Assembly: GCA_017549745.1 (NCBI GenBank)
Contig: JAFYUA010000006.1
Span: forward strand, 1-8,197
Reading direction: 5' to 3'
Length of the DNA: 8,197 bases
From: Clostridia bacterium
GTDB taxonomy: Bacteria > Bacillota > Clostridia > UMGS1810
Of this stretch, positions 5,918-8,197 are shown in pieces. The position numbers and the translations under genes are program-made. The notes under the pieces were generated by a model. That model did no database searches, was not told the DNA's origin, and saw only the letters and a program-made list of their open reading frames with translations. The first letter of the stretch is position 1. Every line of letters starts with the position of its first letter.

Positions 5918-6781
5918 ATGGTAAACAAGATTTTATTCGAAGAAATATGTCCGTTTGTCCGAAATGCAATGCGCCATACAATAAAAGAAAAAACACTGTC
6001 ACCTGTTGCAAATTATGATAATTTGTTCGTGTATGTGCTAAAGGGCACAGCACAATTTGTTGTGGGAGACTTAAGCTACAATATGGAGCATGGCGATGCT
6101 TTGATTATAAGACCTGGCACGCTGTATGAATATGCATCTGTAGGCGGAGAGTGCATGTGTATCTTTGTTGATTTTGACTATATCTCCTCTCCGCAAGAAT
6201 TGTCACTTGCAAAGCTTTCAGACGAAAAATCAAGCTTTGACCACTCGAAAATAGTGTCGGAAACTTTGTTTGGTGATGTTCACATTTTCAACACCACCAT
6301 ATACATTAAAAAAATCCAGCTCTTTGAAGAAAAAATGGTCGGGATTGTTGAAGAATTCACAAAAAATAATCCATATTCCGTCATGAAATGTAGCGGTGCA
6401 ATGATGGCAATATTATCTGATGTGGCAAGACGGCTCAGATTGGACACTCTTGAGGCAAGTGATGGCATTGGACTCGTTGAAGAGGTGCTTTCCTATATAA
6501 ATGAGCACTACAATGAAAAGCTCACCAACAGTGCCATTGGTGCTATGTTTGCACTTCATCCCAATCATATAAACAACCTTGTTAAAAGAAAGACAGGCTA
6601 CACACTGCATCAATACATTGTTGTGCGAAGAATTTCAAAAGCACTGGAATTAATCGACAAAACAAACCTTACTGTGTATGCTATATCCGAAAAGTGTGGC
6701 TTTTCCGAGTCTAAGAATTTTATAAGACTATTTAAAAATACTATTGGTATGACTCCGCAGCAATACAGAAAACGCAAATAA
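5918..6781 (+). CDS. AraC-family transcriptional regulator with cupin-like sensor domain
   Basis: The product has 287 residues, typical of sugar-responsive AraC regulators. The N-terminal part (about 30-90) has the cupin pattern: YVLKGTAQFVVGDLSYNMEHGDALIIRPGTLYEY, with GTAQF (43-47), HGD (58-60) and RPGT (65-68). A linker of ~90 residues follows. The C-terminal DNA-binding domain runs from about 186 to 287: VLSYINEHYNEKLTNSAIGAMFALHPNHINNLVKRKTGYTLHQYI carries the first HTH, and LTVYAISEKCGFSESKNFIRLFKNTIGMTPQQYRKRK (251-287) the second, with the family's closing G-x-T/S-P-x-x-Y-R. It follows the esterase by 43 bases with no promoter or terminator between, so it is likely co-transcribed and autoregulated. 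Probable targets are the promoters at 2397 and 6855. Its C-terminal tail is clearly different from the AraC remnant at ~1320-1438 (ISEKCGFSESKNF against ISNCMGYENKSFF), so that remnant is not a copy of this gene. Confidence 0.92.
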   Translation: MVNKILFEEICPFVRNAMRHTIKEKTLSPVANYDNLFVYVLKGTAQFVVGDLSYNMEHGDALIIRPGTLYEYASVGGECMCIFVDFDYISSPQELSLAKLSDEKSSFDHSKIVSETLFGDVHIFNTTIYIKKIQLFEEKMVGIVEEFTKNNPYSVMKCSGAMMAILSDVARRLRLDTLEASDGIGLVEEVLSYINEHYNEKLTNSAIGAMFALHPNHINNLVKRKTGYTLHQYIVVRRISKALELIDKTNLTVYAISEKCGFSESKNFIRLFKNTIGMTPQQYRKRK

Positions 6782-6832
6782 GCAAAGACACCCAAATAAA
6801 CATTGATTTTTGGGTGTCTTTGCTTATTTTTT
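6776..6832 (+). terminator. Strong intrinsic terminator with a 21-bp perfect stem
   Basis: Bases 6776-6796 pair without mismatch with 6809-6829 around a 12-base loop; the core is AGCAAAGACACCCA / TGGGTGTCTTTGCT. A T-run (6827-6832) completes it. The stop codon of the AraC gene (6779-6781) lies inside the ascending arm. It closes the 2458-6781 unit and insulates the next promoter, which begins within a few bases of the T-run. Confidence 0.93.
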
Positions 6833-6836
6833 GGTC

Positions 6837-6865
6837 TTTATTTGCAAAAAACAGTGTGCTATACT
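6837..6865 (+). promoter_or_regulatory. Extended -10 promoter for the solute-binding protein gene
   Basis: TATACT (6860-6865, one mismatch) is preceded by TG at 6857-6858, and by a second TG at 6855, the Gram-positive TRTGn pattern. The best -35 at 17 bases is TTTATT (6837-6842), only three matches to TTGACA. Transcription should start near 6872. A weak -35 next to a good extended -10 suits an activator-dependent promoter, for example one served by the AraC protein just upstream; no operator can be identified. Confidence 0.65.
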
Positions 6866-6896
6866 AAAAATAACATATTAATATGGAGGTAGAATT

Positions 6897-8197
6897 ATGA
6901 AAAAAATCAGTAAAATCATTGCTCTGTTATCAGCTCTTGCTTTGATTGCAGCAGCTTTTGCAGGTTGTGGCAGCAAAGAAAAAACCACTGCAACCACCGA
7001 CGGCAAATCGTTCACTTATTGGACGGTTATGGACGCCAACACTGCTAAGGTTCATGAAAGCTATAATGATATGATGCTTTATCAGGAGCTCGAAAAGAGA
7101 ACAGGTGTTCACATTGACTTCACTCATCCCATTCAGGGCTCCACAGGTCAGGAAGCTTTTATTGCAATGCTTTCAGGCGAAGTTATTCCCGATATGATTG
7201 AATATAACTGGGGTTCATACACAGGCGGTCCTCAGCAGGCGCTCGATGATGATGTCATCATTGCACTCAATGACTATCTCGAAGAGTACGCTCCCAACTA
7301 TTATGACTACATGGAAGGTGAAAAGGGCAAAGCCGAAGACTATCGCTATAAGCTCGAAGCCACCACCGATGATGGCCGTTACTATGGCTTCAATGTTCTC
7401 AGCATCGGCGAAACCAAAGGCTTCCTGGGTATCTTTACAAGAGCAGACCTTCTCAAAAAATGGGGCATGGATGTTCCCGAGACCATCGATGAATGGACAG
7501 CCGTTTTTGCCAAAGCAAAATCTGAAGGATTTGCCAAACCTTTCACATCAACCTGTGGTCCGCTTTCCTTCAGAAGTGCCAACTCTCACACCTTCAACAC
7601 AGCCTACGGAGTTGGTAAAGATTTCTATCTCGAAGGCGAAGAGGTTGTGTTTGCACCTTTCCAGAGTGGCTACAAGGAATATGTTGCTCAGCTTGCCGAG
7701 TGGACAAAAGCAGGCTACATAGACACAGGCTTTGTTACCAATGATTCTGCCAAGATTGAAGGTAACATGGCAAATGGAATTTCCATGACAACTCATGGTT
7801 ATGTTGGTGGCGGCATAGGCAAAATTCTTCCTGCTGCTCAGGCAGTAAATCCCGAATTCGATTTGGTTGCATGTCCTTATCCTGTTGCTGAAAAAGGTCA
7901 GATTTCCGAGTTCCAGGAGATTGACAGTGCATCAAAACCAACTGCCATTGCTATCTCCACCGCTTGCGGTAATTATGAAAAAGCAGTAGAGTGGTGTGAC
8001 TATATCTATAGTGACGAGGGTGTTGTGCTTCAGCTCTTCGGCATCGAAGGTGAGACCTTTGAAATTGAAGAAAAAGATGGCGAAAAACACTATGTTTACA
8101 CCGACAAAATAACTGACCTTGAAACAAACGGCTTTACTTCGGTAAATGAGGCTCTTTATTACTATATGCTTCCCTGCAACCATCCCGGTTATAATCA
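6897..8197 (+). CDS. Extracellular solute-binding lipoprotein of a sugar ABC importer (YtcQ/LplA type), 3' end outside window
   Basis: The frame starts at ATG 6897 and is open to the window edge (433 complete codons; relatives are ~500-560 residues, so roughly the last fifth is missing). TGGAGGT (6884-6890) gives an excellent SD six bases before the ATG. The N-terminus is a lipoprotein signal: KK at 2-3, a hydrophobic core (7-22) and lipobox FAGC with the lipidated Cys24, followed by a Ser/Lys/Thr-rich linker (25-37). The mature part begins FTYWTVMDANTAKVHESYND, then LYQELEKRTGVHIDFTHP (61-78), MLSGEVIPDMIEYNW (91-105) and TGGPQQALDDDVIIALNDYL (109-128), the pattern of large family-1-like binding proteins that work with LplB/YtcP-type permeases. 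It should sit on the outer face of the membrane and capture an oligosaccharide or uronide-type ligand. Permease genes would be expected just beyond the right edge. No ATPase is visible; such systems often share one encoded elsewhere. The ligand is inferred only from neighbours. Confidence 0.9.
   Translation, partial: MKKISKIIALLSALALIAAAFAGCGSKEKTTATTDGKSFTYWTVMDANTAKVHESYNDMMLYQELEKRTGVHIDFTHPIQGSTGQEAFIAMLSGEVIPDMIEYNWGSYTGGPQQALDDDVIIALNDYLEEYAPNYYDYMEGEKGKAEDYRYKLEATTDDGRYYGFNVLSIGETKGFLGIFTRADLLKKWGMDVPETIDEWTAVFAKAKSEGFAKPFTSTCGPLSFRSANSHTFNTAYGVGKDFYLEGEEVVFAPFQSGYKEYVAQLAEWTKAGYIDTGFVTNDSAKIEGNMANGISMTTHGYVGGGIGKILPAAQAVNPEFDLVACPYPVAEKGQISEFQEIDSASKPTAIAISTACGNYEKAVEWCDYIYSDEGVVLQLFGIEGETFEIEEKDGEKHYVYTDKITDLETNGFTSVNEALYYYMLPCNHPGYN

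Noticed and set aside
7198..7722. Plus-strand open frame of 174 codons inside the solute-binding protein gene
   Set aside because: The other frame encodes a clear lipoprotein binding protein with signal peptide and SD; this frame has no SD and a Ser/Lys/Pro-biased translation.

Overview
The window reads as a piece of a Bacillota chromosome, probably a gut-type member of class Clostridia. The reasons are moderate-to-low GC, GGAGG-type ribosome binding sites, sigma-A promoters with 17-base spacers, a lipoprotein solute-binding protein, S-layer homology (SLH) repeats and AraC-type regulators. All six genes I accept are on the + strand, and the first and last run off the window. This taxonomic placement is inference; no marker gene is present.

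Layout. (1) 2-778 is the C-terminal end of an SLH-domain cell-surface protein, closed by a clean intrinsic terminator at 792-818. (2) A strong promoter (864-892) drives a two-gene unit. The first gene, 914-1441, has a ribokinase (PfkB) N-terminal half that runs in frame into the last ~40 residues of an AraC-type DNA-binding domain. The second, 1444-2355, is an inosine/uridine-type nucleoside hydrolase homologue. (3) A near-consensus promoter (2397-2425) drives a carbohydrate unit: a GH106-like glycoside hydrolase (2458-4827), a CE7 acetyl-xylan-esterase/cephalosporin-C-deacetylase-type esterase (4915-5874) and an AraC-family regulator with a cupin-like sensor (5918-6781). The unit ends in a 21-bp perfect hairpin. 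(4) A separate extended -10 promoter drives a lipoprotein sugar-binding protein of the YtcQ/LplA type (6897 onward), cut off by the window end.

How the parts may work together (inference). The binding protein would capture an oligosaccharide at the membrane for an ABC importer encoded beyond the window. The esterase and glycoside hydrolase both lack signal peptides, so they would remove acetyl groups and a terminal sugar (possibly rhamnose) inside the cell. The AraC regulator would sense the sugar and control the locus. The nucleoside hydrolase unit looks like a separate salvage function whose kinase partner is broken or rearranged.

The most unusual object is the ribokinase/AraC chimera at 914-1441. 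It is either a natural in-frame deletion fusion or an assembly mis-join. No CRISPR array, tRNA, rRNA, insertion sequence or riboswitch was seen, and no gene-free stretch exceeds 135 bases.
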